Assembly (NCBI GenBank): GCA_018822835.1
Contig: JAHJJO010000028.1
Location: 1 to 5,671, forward strand
Source of the DNA: Patescibacteria group bacterium
Lineage (GTDB): Bacteria; Patescibacteriota; Patescibacteriia; Patescibacteriales; JAHJJO01
Direction: 5' to 3'
Length of the DNA stretch: 5,671 bases
Of this stretch, positions 1 through 5,390 are shown piece after piece (the first letter of the stretch is position 1; each line of letters starts with the position of its first letter). The notes below the pieces were generated by a model. The model saw only the letters and a program-made list of their open reading frames with translations. It did not search any database and was not told the DNA's origin. The position numbers and the translations under genes are program-made.

Positions 1-39
1 AGTTCGCCACGGCGAACTGGGGCGGGACTGTCTCTGCTC
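1..39. repeat. GC-rich palindromic repeat, cut by the window edge, within murC
   Basis: AGTTCGCC and GGCGAACT (1-8 and 11-18) form perfect 8-bp arms around a 2-base centre, followed by GGGGCGGGACTG. The run GCGAACTGGGGCGGG is identical to one arm of the palindrome at 1031-1120, so this is a second copy of one repeat family. The mirror arm (CCCGCCCC) would lie to the left of the window. It is read through in frame by murC as VPPQFAVAN. The right limit of the copy is uncertain. Confidence 0.75.
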
Positions 40-892
40 CGGTTGTCATATATTTTACTTTAAAATACTGCTTTCCATTTTTTTGTTGAATATTAAAAGC
101 TGTATAATTATTTTGCGTTTTGCGTTCCACGTTTTGCGTTTCACGTTTTGCGTTACGCGTTACGCGTTCAACGTTATACGAGATTATTTTTGCGTGGCAA
201 TTTTTGTTAACAATCTTTTTAATTATTGGATCATCAAAATTCGCTACTAAAAATCCGTTTGCAAGAATGTTTTTAATAAATTCTATAAACACTTTTTCAT
301 AACTTTTCTCTGTCTTAAAAAAATCAGGATGGTCATATTCAATGTTGTTCAACAAAACAGCTTTTGGATTGTAGTATTTTAATTTATTTTGATATTCATC
401 AGTTTCAACTACTAAATATTTTGATTTGCCAGTAATATTATTTCCCTTAAACTGTGGCACTTTTGCTCCCACTATTACATTTGGATCTAAGCCGGCTTTT
501 TTCATAACAAATCCAAGCCATGCTGATGTTGTTGTTTTTCCATGCGTTCCGCAAACAGCAATGCTGTATTTTTGATTAATAATTTCAGCTAATGCTTGAG
601 CATAACTTAGAACAGGAATTTTTAAATTTAATGCTTTTTTTAATTCATTATTTATTTTTGAATTAAATGCTGAAGAATAAATAATTAAATCAACATTTTT
701 TGGAATATTGCCTTGTTCAATTTTTTTGTACACTTTTATGTTTTTATTTTTTAATACATTTTCATAAAAATGATCTCCTTCATCAGAACCGCTGACTTTT
801 TTGTCCATTGCTTTTAATGCGCATGCCAAAGCAGAAGTGCCTGCGCCTTCTATGCCAATGATATAAATTTTATTTGCATTTTTAATGTACAT
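1..892 (-). CDS. murC: UDP-N-acetylmuramate--L-alanine ligase (MurC-like), N-terminal part, runs off left edge
   Basis: This Mur ligase would attach the first peptide residue (L-Ala) to UDP-MurNAc in the cytoplasm, using ATP. Reading from ATG at 892-890, 297 codons are open to the left edge with no stop. Visible are the N-terminal nucleotide-fold loop GIEGAGTSA (residues 13-21), the ATP P-loop GTHGKTTT (115-122), the acidic motif ETDEY (163-167) and NNIEYDHPD (182-190), which match the MurC/Mpl order. The central domain continues to about residue 239. Residues 240-260 (NVERVTRNAKRETQ and on) are encoded by a 7-bp tandem repeat, and residues from about 284 on by a GC-rich palindromic repeat. 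Neither looks like normal family sequence. No Shine-Dalgarno site precedes the start, and an 82-bp palindrome begins 11 bp upstream. Mpl, which ligates a tripeptide to UDP-MurNAc, is the main alternative because of the DEY motif. The C-terminal domain is outside the window. Confidence 0.8.
   Translation of the reverse strand, partial: MYIKNANKIYIIGIEGAGTSALACALKAMDKKVSGSDEGDHFYENVLKNKNIKVYKKIEQGNIPKNVDLIIYSSAFNSKINNELKKALNLKIPVLSYAQALAEIINQKYSIAVCGTHGKTTTSAWLGFVMKKAGLDPNVIVGAKVPQFKGNNITGKSKYLVVETDEYQNKLKYYNPKAVLLNNIEYDHPDFFKTEKSYEKVFIEFIKNILANGFLVANFDDPIIKKIVNKNCHAKIISYNVERVTRNAKRETQNVERKTQNNYTAFNIQQKNGKQYFKVKYMTTGAETVPPQFAVAN
113..175 (-). repeat. Nine tandem 7-bp units (AACGNNN) inside murC, in frame
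   Basis: On the minus strand from 175 down to 113 the sequence divides exactly into nine heptamers: AACGTTG, AACGCGT twice, AACGCAA, AACGTGA, AACGCAA, AACGTGG and AACGCAA twice. All begin AACG. Nine units make 63 bp, exactly 21 codons, so the array adds a charged, Arg/Lys/Glu/Asn-rich peptide without breaking the frame. It sits between the conserved-looking strand ending KIISY and the strand NYTAFNI, a likely surface loop of the central Mur ligase domain. Its composition is far richer in CG dinucleotides than the AT-rich gene around it. Confidence 0.9.
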
Positions 893-903
893 AAAATAAG
901 AGT

Positions 904-985
904 AGACATCCGATGTCCAAAAAATAAGAAGCTAAACTCCGAAGCTTCGGAGTTTAGCTTCTTATTTTTTGGACATCGGATGTCT
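904..985. repeat. 82-bp perfect palindrome with no loop
   Basis: Bases 904-944 are the exact reverse complement of 945-985, giving 41-bp arms meeting at GAAG/CTTC (AAGCTT at the centre) with no mismatch. The ends (GACATCCGATGTC) are themselves a smaller palindrome. On either strand the transcript would fold into one long hairpin. It ends 11 bp upstream of the murC start codon, so it lies in that gene's leader or promoter. It could be an intergenic palindromic element, a bidirectional terminator or a fold-back assembly artefact. Confidence 0.95.
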
Positions 986-1030
986 GTCTTCACAACAAAA
1001 GTTTGCAAAATCTTTCTGGCCTCGTCGTAG

Positions 1031-1120
1031 TCTCCGAATTCTAATTTGCCAGCGAAGCCCCGCCCCAGTTCGCTGCAGCGAACTGGGGCGGGGCGAAGCG
1101 GGCGAATTAGAATTCGGAGA
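1031..1120. repeat. 90-bp near-perfect palindrome with GC-rich core
   Basis: The centre is CTGCAG at 1073-1078. The inner arms (CCCCGCCCCAGTTCGCTG, 1058-1075, and its complement to 1093) match perfectly, as do the outer 15-16 bp (TCTCCGAATTCTAATT, 1031-1046, against its complement ending at 1120). The stretches between have several mismatches. The inner GC-rich arm matches the repeat at the left edge inside murC. The block is much richer in G and C than neighbouring genes, which suggests a distinct repeat element. Confidence 0.9.
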
Positions 1121-1153
1121 TTGGCGACGCAGACAAATCATAGCGGCTATTTT

Positions 1154-1199
1154 AAAAGTGCGTCACAGTCCCTCCGCTTGAGCTCCGGAGACTGTGACG
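1154..1199 (-). terminator. Possible intrinsic terminator after the hydrogenase operon
   Basis: On the minus strand, 16 bp past the stop of the ECF S-like gene, CGTCACAGTC pairs with GACTGTGACG (1190-1199 with 1161-1170), reinforced by TCCG/CGGA inside. It is followed after CAC by only four T residues (1157-1154). The stem is strong but the U-tract is weak, and part of the stem can instead pair with the outer inverted repeat. The role is inferred. Confidence 0.4.
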
Positions 1200-1214
1200 A
1201 GGCCAGATAGATAA

Positions 1215-1727
1215 TCAAATCTTTCTGATGCCCTTCAAAAACACAAAAGCAAGTAATCCTCCGACTAAAGCGGTAAGAAGTTGTGGCCAGCTCATCATCA
1301 TTGCTACTTTTGTGGCAACTTCTTTTTTCAAAAGCAAATTAATAACTATTGAGCTGGTGCTGAAGAGAAAAAGAAATTTCAAAACACTGGCTGTGATGAC
1401 GCCCAACCAGAAATTTCTTTCTTTCAAGTACCCAAAAACCATAATTAAAATAGTATTTCCTACCATAATAAAAGGGATCATTGGAGCGAGCACTGGTGGT
1501 AAAAGCCCAGTAGATAAAGCCACCAAACTTGGGATTAAACCAACTAAAATAGCATTTTGAACACCCAGAAGCGCGACTGAAACAAAAAGTGTGGCATTAA
1601 CAACAGGCCCCGTGATTGCTTGCTGATTAAACAATGGAACTGTTGTGGCTACTACCACCAACGCAGTAAATTGCGTTAGAGTAAAAACTTTTTTTCTATT
1701 AATTGTTAAAATTTTTGTTTGTTGCAT
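1215..1727 (-). CDS. ECF-transporter S-component-like membrane protein linked to [FeFe] hydrogenase
   Basis: This 170-residue, very hydrophobic protein has about five or six membrane segments (roughly residues 14-33, 44-64, 65-80, 84-101, 106-133 and 144-165). Small polar and glycine-rich turns such as GPVVNATLF (40-48), GLIPSLVALSTG (63-74) and PMIPFIMVGN (82-91) resemble S-component-like proteins of ECF vitamin transporters. From memory of the family, small proteins of this pattern are found beside [FeFe] hydrogenases and are sometimes labelled 'iron hydrogenase'. It has no metal-cluster cysteines (no Cys at all), so it is not itself a redox enzyme. A classical AxxxA EcfT-contact motif is not obvious. 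It follows hydA on the same strand after a 179-bp gap containing a structured element. The start at 1727 lacks a clear ribosome site. Substrate unknown; it might import a flavin, a cofactor precursor or something else. Confidence 0.7.
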   Translation of the reverse strand: MQQTKILTINRKKVFTLTQFTALVVVATTVPLFNQQAITGPVVNATLFVSVALLGVQNAILVGLIPSLVALSTGLLPPVLAPMIPFIMVGNTILIMVFGYLKERNFWLGVITASVLKFLFLFSTSSIVINLLLKKEVATKVAMMMSWPQLLTALVGGLLAFVFLKGIRKI

Positions 1728-1766
1728 AAATTTTACTTAGTTCTTGTGTAAAAATCCAATAATCGC

Positions 1767-1865
1767 AGAAGTCGGATTCCCTGCAAGTTTATGCTGTAGA
1801 TAAGTTTGTGCCTTTCTACCACCTCAGAATTAATTTATTACTCATCTCGCAGGAATCCGACTTCT
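1767..1865 (-). promoter_or_regulatory. Long-stem structured element (candidate leader RNA) between hydA and the ECF S-like gene
   Basis: Read on the minus strand, AGAAGTCGGATTCC (1865-1852) pairs perfectly with GGAATCCGACTTCT (1780-1767). The stem continues past a single bulged G with TGCGAG/CTTGCA, allowing one G-U, for about 20 bp. It encloses about 58 bases with a further small hairpin (GTAGA/TCTAC). Weaker complementarity (CAAT..ATT) extends outside both arms. It ends 39 bp before the downstream start codon, the position of a riboswitch or attenuator. It matches no riboswitch class I can recognise, and could instead be another palindromic repeat or a processing site. Confidence 0.55.
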
Positions 1866-1886
1866 CTGACAATCATTGAATTTTTT

Positions 1887-1926
1887 ATGTTTAAATGTTT
1901 AAATGCTTAAATGTTTAAATGCTTTG
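1887..1926. repeat. 8-bp tandem repeat over the 3' end of hydA
   Basis: Five units in a row: ATGTTTAA, ATGTTTAA, ATGCTTAA, ATGTTTAA and a degenerate ATGCTTTG. The hydA stop (TAA, 1909-1907) and its last codons (HLNI) are made from these units. As the period is not a multiple of three, the array offers TAA in every minus-strand frame, so changes in copy number would alter only the last few residues. Confidence 0.85.
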
Positions 1927-3649
1927 TATGACAGATAGAATGAATTTTTTTCTTTGAATTCAAAAAATTTTCATAAACTTTTTTAATAACAGGATTTTCA
2001 TGGGCTGATCTAATTTTTTTTCCAGCATCAATTTGATATAAACTTTTTGCTCTTTGTTTTCGGATTTTACTATCAGTTGGCACTGGTTGTCCACCTCCAC
2101 CAATACATCCACCAAAACAAGCCATTACTTCTACGAAATCATATGCTTTTGGATTTTCTTTTAATTCTTCTAAAATTTTTTTAGCATTTCCTATTCCGTT
2201 AACCACAGCTGTTTTAATTAACAATCCCTTTACCCTGTGAAATAATTTTTGTTTTGCAAAAATTGCTTCGCATTTAACAGGGTGAAATTCAACTGTTGCC
2301 TTTTTAATTCCATCCATTCCGCGAACTTGTTGAAATTCTAGTTTTTTCAAGTTTTGGCCAGTTATTTTTTCATAAGCGGTTCGCAGAGCTGATTCCATTA
2401 CTCCGCCACTAGCCCCATAAATTACTCCAGCGCCACTGGGAACGCCAAGCGGGTTGTCTGGTTTTTTTGGTGTGATATTTTTAAGATCAATTTTATGTTT
2501 AGTAAAAAGATAAGCTAACTCTCTTGTAGTTAAAACATAATCAACAGGTTTTAGTCCGTCCATGTTTAATTCTTCTCTTTGAATTTCGTATTTTTTAGCA
2601 ACGCAGGGCATCACAGAAACCACTGTAATTTTTTCAGGATCAATATTTTCTTTTTCAGCCCAAAATGTTTTAATAAGACCCCCCAAAATAATTTGAGGAG
2701 ATCTGACTGAAGTTAAATGAGGAATAAATTCAGGATAGTAAAATTCTACAAACTTTACCCAAGAGGGGCAACAAGAAGTAAACATTGGAAGATTTTTATT
2801 AGTTTCCAATCTTTCAATCAATTCTTTGGCCTCTTCAACTGTAGCAAAATCAGCGGCAACACTAACATCAAAAACTTTATCAACACCTAATTTCTTAATT
2901 CCAGCAACTAACTGCTCGGTAACAATAGAACCATGGGGTAAATTAAATTCTTCGCCAATGCTGGTTTTGATTGCCGGAGCGAATTGAAAAATAACAGTTT
3001 TACTTTTGTCTTGTAGGGGTTTTTCTACATCCTCAAATTCTCCAACTGCTTCAAAAGCGCCAACAGGGCAGTGAGTAATGCATTGTCCGCAATAAATACA
3101 ATCTTTATTTTTATCTTGTGAAGGAATTACTTGAAAAAGATGTCCTCTTTCTTTTATTTCCAAAAATCCCACACCCTGTTTTTGGCAAACATCAATACAG
3201 TTACGACAATCAATACATTTTGAACTATCAAAAATAAGAGAAGGACCGAATTGATGAACGGGATAACCCTTTTTTCTGTCAGTAAATCTGGTTATTTCAA
3301 CATTATATTTTTTAGCCAATTTAAGAAGCTGGCAATTAAAATTCCAAATACAGTCGTTGCATTCTTCGCAATGTTGGGCAAAAATTAATTCTAAGTTTAT
3401 TTTTCTCGCTTTGTGAATTTTTTTTGACTCTGTAATTATTTTCATCCCTTGCTCTATCATTGTGGAACAAGCAGTATGTAGTCCGTCTTTTCCTTTAATT
3501 TCCACGACGCACAAGCGACAATTTGATTTTATGTCCAAGTCTGAATGGAAACAAAGAGAAGGAATGTCAATTTTGTTTTTTTGCGCAACTTCTAAAATTG
3601 TCTGCCCTTTTTTTGCTTCTATTTTTTTGTTATTAATAATAATTTTCAT
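1907..3649 (-). CDS. hydA: [FeFe] hydrogenase, group A, catalytic subunit with N-terminal iron-sulfur domains
   Basis: It catalyses reversible H2 formation from protons and electrons, in the cytoplasm (no signal peptide). The 580 residues have the classic modular layout. An N-terminal [2Fe-2S] domain has C33, C44, C47, C61. A His-Cys [4Fe-4S] site has H93, C97, C100, C106. A two-cluster ferredoxin domain has C145/148/151/155 and C184/187/190/194. The H-cluster domain has TSCCPSW (291-297), MPCVAKKYE (347-355) and MACFGGCIGGGGQP (509-522). By family knowledge C294, C349, C511 and C515 bind the H-cluster and C293 is the proton-relay cysteine. All are present, so the enzyme should be active once matured. 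The usual MACPGGC is MACFGGC here. Length matches HndD/CpI-type enzymes. The start codon overlaps the upstream stop by 4 bp (ATGA), implying translational coupling with the NuoF-like subunit. The C-terminal tail runs into an 8-bp repeat. Confidence 0.97.
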   Translation of the reverse strand: MKIIINNKKIEAKKGQTILEVAQKNKIDIPSLCFHSDLDIKSNCRLCVVEIKGKDGLHTACSTMIEQGMKIITESKKIHKARKINLELIFAQHCEECNDCIWNFNCQLLKLAKKYNVEITRFTDRKKGYPVHQFGPSLIFDSSKCIDCRNCIDVCQKQGVGFLEIKERGHLFQVIPSQDKNKDCIYCGQCITHCPVGAFEAVGEFEDVEKPLQDKSKTVIFQFAPAIKTSIGEEFNLPHGSIVTEQLVAGIKKLGVDKVFDVSVAADFATVEEAKELIERLETNKNLPMFTSCCPSWVKFVEFYYPEFIPHLTSVRSPQIILGGLIKTFWAEKENIDPEKITVVSVMPCVAKKYEIQREELNMDGLKPVDYVLTTRELAYLFTKHKIDLKNITPKKPDNPLGVPSGAGVIYGASGGVMESALRTAYEKITGQNLKKLEFQQVRGMDGIKKATVEFHPVKCEAIFAKQKLFHRVKGLLIKTAVVNGIGNAKKILEELKENPKAYDFVEVMACFGGCIGGGGQPVPTDSKIRKQRAKSLYQIDAGKKIRSAHENPVIKKVYENFLNSKKKIHSICHTKHLNI

Positions 3650-4662
3650 TTTAATTTTTTAATTAAACTGCGAAATGGGACAACAGCGCACTTGCCCAAA
3701 GCGCAAAAGCTAGTTTGTTCTAAAACAAAAAATAAATCCTGCAGCGTTTGTTTGTGCGCTTTGAAGAATTTATCCAACGAGTGTTTGTTTGGATTATTTA
3801 TTTCTCTTTTTATTATTTCAGCTAACCTAAAAATACCTTCTCTGCACGGCACGCATTTATCGCAATTTCCTTGAAGAAGAAAATCAGTCCATTTTTTCAT
3901 TAAAGCAAATGGATTAGTTTTTTGTCTATTAAAAATAATAATTGCTCCGGATCCTCCAACTTGTTGCTTTAACTCATTGGGCAGTAAAATTTCACCAATT
4001 GCCCCTCCACCTGCTTGAACAAAAAAACTAAAATCAGGCCAGTTGTTTGTTTCTTTTAAGATTTGCGAAATAGAATAGTTTTCTGGCAATTCATAAACGC
4101 CCTCATTTTTCACCGCGCCATTAATTGAATAAAAACGAGTATTTTGATATTCGTCTTTGTTAATTTTAGATACATAATAAAACGTTTCAACATTGTTGAT
4201 TAAAGTTGGATAATTCCACAAACCAGATTGAGGAGGGAATGGCGGTTTTATTCTTGGCTCTGGTCTTTTTCCTTCTATGGCTTCTAAGATAGAAGTTTCC
4301 TCGCCTGCAATATAATGGCCAGTTTTTTTGAAAAGGGTTATAGGCAAATTGCCTATCAGTTCCTCTAATTTATTTTTATATTTTTCATAATAATCTTTAC
4401 GAAGATAAATATAAGCAGAACTATTATTTATGGTTGCAAGCGCGATTTTAATTCCTTCTATAACTTCTTCTGGATAATTTTCTAAAATAAAACCATCCTT
4501 AAAAACATTCGGCTCGCCCTCTGAGCCATTACAAACAATATATTTTTTTTCTGCTTCAGCATTTTTAACCATTTCCCACTTTAGACTAGTTGGAAAATTT
4601 GCTCCTCCCTTTCCCAAAAGATTGCTTTTTTTTAATTTTGTAATTATGTCGTTATTCTTCAT
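3646..4662 (-). CDS. hydB: NuoF/HydB-like FMN and [4Fe-4S] electron-transfer subunit of the hydrogenase, short form
   Basis: This subunit probably binds FMN and NAD(P)(H) and relays electrons to or from HydA. The 338 residues show the NuoF signatures in order: glycine-rich flavin loop GKGGANFPTSLKW (17-29), YIVCNGSEGEP (41-51), GHYIAGEETS (115-124) with EGKRPEPR (130-137), and SGLWNYPTLINNVETF (146-161). An SLBB-like segment follows (about 176-232). Then come the N3-type cluster ligands in CDKCVPCREG (C267, C270, C273) plus C320 in FCALGKC. It is clearly shorter than NuoF (about 430-450) and HydB/HndC (about 600). It has only about 16 residues before the flavin loop, no N-terminal thioredoxin-like [2Fe-2S] domain and no C-terminal ferredoxin domain. 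It starts 3 bp after the phosphotransferase-like gene and overlaps hydA by 4 bp. Whether it uses NADH, NADPH or ferredoxin cannot be read from the sequence. Confidence 0.92.
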   Translation of the reverse strand: MKNNDIITKLKKSNLLGKGGANFPTSLKWEMVKNAEAEKKYIVCNGSEGEPNVFKDGFILENYPEEVIEGIKIALATINNSSAYIYLRKDYYEKYKNKLEELIGNLPITLFKKTGHYIAGEETSILEAIEGKRPEPRIKPPFPPQSGLWNYPTLINNVETFYYVSKINKDEYQNTRFYSINGAVKNEGVYELPENYSISQILKETNNWPDFSFFVQAGGGAIGEILLPNELKQQVGGSGAIIIFNRQKTNPFALMKKWTDFLLQGNCDKCVPCREGIFRLAEIIKREINNPNKHSLDKFFKAHKQTLQDLFFVLEQTSFCALGKCAVVPFRSLIKKLK

Positions 4663-4665
4663 TTT

Positions 4666-5310
4666 TTATTGGGTGTGATTTTTAATGGCCATATCTTTTT
4701 TCCACAGGGTCTTTTGCGTTTTGTAAACCATAAAAAACAATATTAGTATTTCTGCTATAAATATATAAAGCAAAGCTTTTTGCGCCAGATCAACTCCCAA
4801 AAATATCAATGTAGTATTTAATAAAATTAAAAATAATCTAATCTCAGTAGGTCCACAATTTAAAAATGAGATATTCATTTTATCGGATACAGAGTAAAAA
4901 AGGTAAACACTTACCAAGAAACCCGCGGTAACAATCAATATTCCCATAAACAATAAATTAAAGCTAGCGGGAAATAATAGAGAATATGCTGTTATTATTG
5001 AAGCTATAAAAAAATAATCCAACAAGTGGTCCATATAATACCCCCACTTTATCAAACCAGCATCTCGATATCTTCCTACTGCTCCGTCAAATAGATCTGT
5101 TATGTATTGAAAGAAGATTATTAAAGATATCATCCACATCCAATTAATATTGTCCCGCGCGAACCACCCGAATAACACAATCAACAAACTCCACAGCGCT
5201 GTCATATAAGTTAGGTGGTATGTTTCTATAAATTTTGGTATATGGGAAACAAGTTTACCTCTAAACTTATAGACATCACATCCAGAAACCGCACTCAATA
5301 AAAATGTCAT
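4666..5310 (-). CDS. CDP-alcohol phosphatidyltransferase-family membrane protein
   Basis: Members transfer a phospho-alcohol group from a CDP-linked donor to an alcohol acceptor at the membrane, in phospholipid or related synthesis. The 214 residues contain about six hydrophobic segments (roughly 36-52, 57-71, 99-117, 119-140, 158-173, 178-196). The family signature is at 72-98: D72xxDG(75-76), G79-R80, G90, D94 and D98, which supply the divalent-metal and CDP sites. Two details differ from the textbook pattern DG(x)2AR(x)8G(x)3D(x)3D: Gly replaces Ala before the Arg, and nine rather than eight residues separate Arg from Gly. A later GPTEIRL (153-159) resembles a conserved turn of this subfamily as I recall it. 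Donor and acceptor cannot be assigned. It is the first gene of the cluster, 3 bp before the NuoF-like gene, which suggests co-transcription but not necessarily shared function. The start at 5310 is the only ATG before the conserved N-terminal part; no ribosome site is evident. Confidence 0.85.
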   Translation of the reverse strand: MTFLLSAVSGCDVYKFRGKLVSHIPKFIETYHLTYMTALWSLLIVLFGWFARDNINWMWMISLIIFFQYITDLFDGAVGRYRDAGLIKWGYYMDHLLDYFFIASIITAYSLLFPASFNLLFMGILIVTAGFLVSVYLFYSVSDKMNISFLNCGPTEIRLFLILLNTTLIFLGVDLAQKALLYIFIAEILILFFMVYKTQKTLWKKDMAIKNHTQ

Positions 5311-5321
5311 TCTAGAGCGGA

Positions 5322-5340
5322 GCCCGCCGAATCGGCGGGC
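5322..5340. repeat. GC-rich hairpin, 9-bp arms
   Basis: GCCCGCCGA and TCGGCGGGC flank a single A. The arms are almost wholly G+C in an AT-rich genome. The hairpin begins 11 bp upstream of the operon's first start codon, so in the mRNA it would sit over or next to the ribosome entry site. Confidence 0.9.
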
Positions 5341-5342
5341 GT

Positions 5343-5388
5343 AGCGATAGAATCTCGCATAATAGCGTATAAACGAGATTCTATCGCT
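5343..5388. repeat. Hairpin with perfect 15-bp arms
   Basis: AGCGATAGAATCTCG (5343-5357) is the exact reverse complement of CGAGATTCTATCGCT (5374-5388), around a 16-base loop. It lies directly between the two neighbouring hairpins, so the three form one structured block in the 5' region of the operon. Confidence 0.95.
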
Positions 5389-5390
5389 CC

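Larger units (their letters stand above)
1015..1207. repeat. Nested inverted-repeat block bounded by 12-bp inverted repeats
   Basis: TCTGGCCTCGTC (1015-1026) is the exact reverse complement of GACGAGGCCAGA (1196-1207). Inside this outer stem lie the 90-bp near-palindrome and the 1161-1199 hairpin, so the block could fold as a three-way junction. An 11-bp direct repeat, AAATCTTTCTG, occurs at 1008-1018 and at 1217-1227 (the latter across the end of the neighbouring gene). It resembles a target duplication but overlaps the left inverted repeat, so the element boundaries are not clean. Confidence 0.6.
893..1214. other. Gene-free region between murC and the hydrogenase operon, almost all inverted repeats
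   Basis: No credible gene is present. A 70-codon plus-strand open frame (969-1181) only translates the palindromes. From right to left the region holds a possible terminator hairpin (1161-1199), a 12-bp outer inverted repeat (1015-1026 with 1196-1207), a 90-bp near-palindrome (1031-1120) and an 82-bp perfect palindrome (904-985). The murC promoter should lie here, but I cannot point to a convincing -35/-10 pair. Confidence 0.85.

Noticed and set aside
113..175. CRISPR-like array
   Set aside because: Units are 7 bp and contiguous without spacers, so this is a tandem microsatellite-type array.
120..302. 60-codon plus-strand open frame
   Set aside because: It lies antisense to the murC-like frame, which has clear family motifs; its N-terminal part simply translates the heptamer array.
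969..1181. 70-codon plus-strand open frame in the left intergenic region
   Set aside because: It is made of palindromic repeats, starts inside the 82-bp palindrome and resembles no protein family.
1228..1560. 110-codon plus-strand open frame
   Set aside because: Antisense shadow of the ECF S-like gene, whose hydrophobic segments are coherent; the shadow has no recognisable features.
1728..1865. T-box, cobalamin or c-di-GMP riboswitch
   Set aside because: Fragments such as GGTGG, AATCCG and GGCACAAAC recall these classes, but the conserved T-box sequence, the B12 box and the c-di-GMP hairpin layout are not present.
3462..3874. Two short plus-strand frames (3462-3662 and 3692-3874)
   Set aside because: Both are antisense to hydA or hydB, which are motif-confirmed.
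4340..4356. 17-bp inverted repeat (ATAGGCAA / TTGCCTAT) in hydB
   Set aside because: It encodes ordinary residues in the right frame and is short enough to arise by chance in coding DNA.
1215..4662. Reassigned TGA codon (code 4 or 25, as in some CPR lineages)
   Set aside because: hydB and the ECF S-like gene end at TGA exactly where expected, and no in-frame TGA was found inside the motif-confirmed genes.
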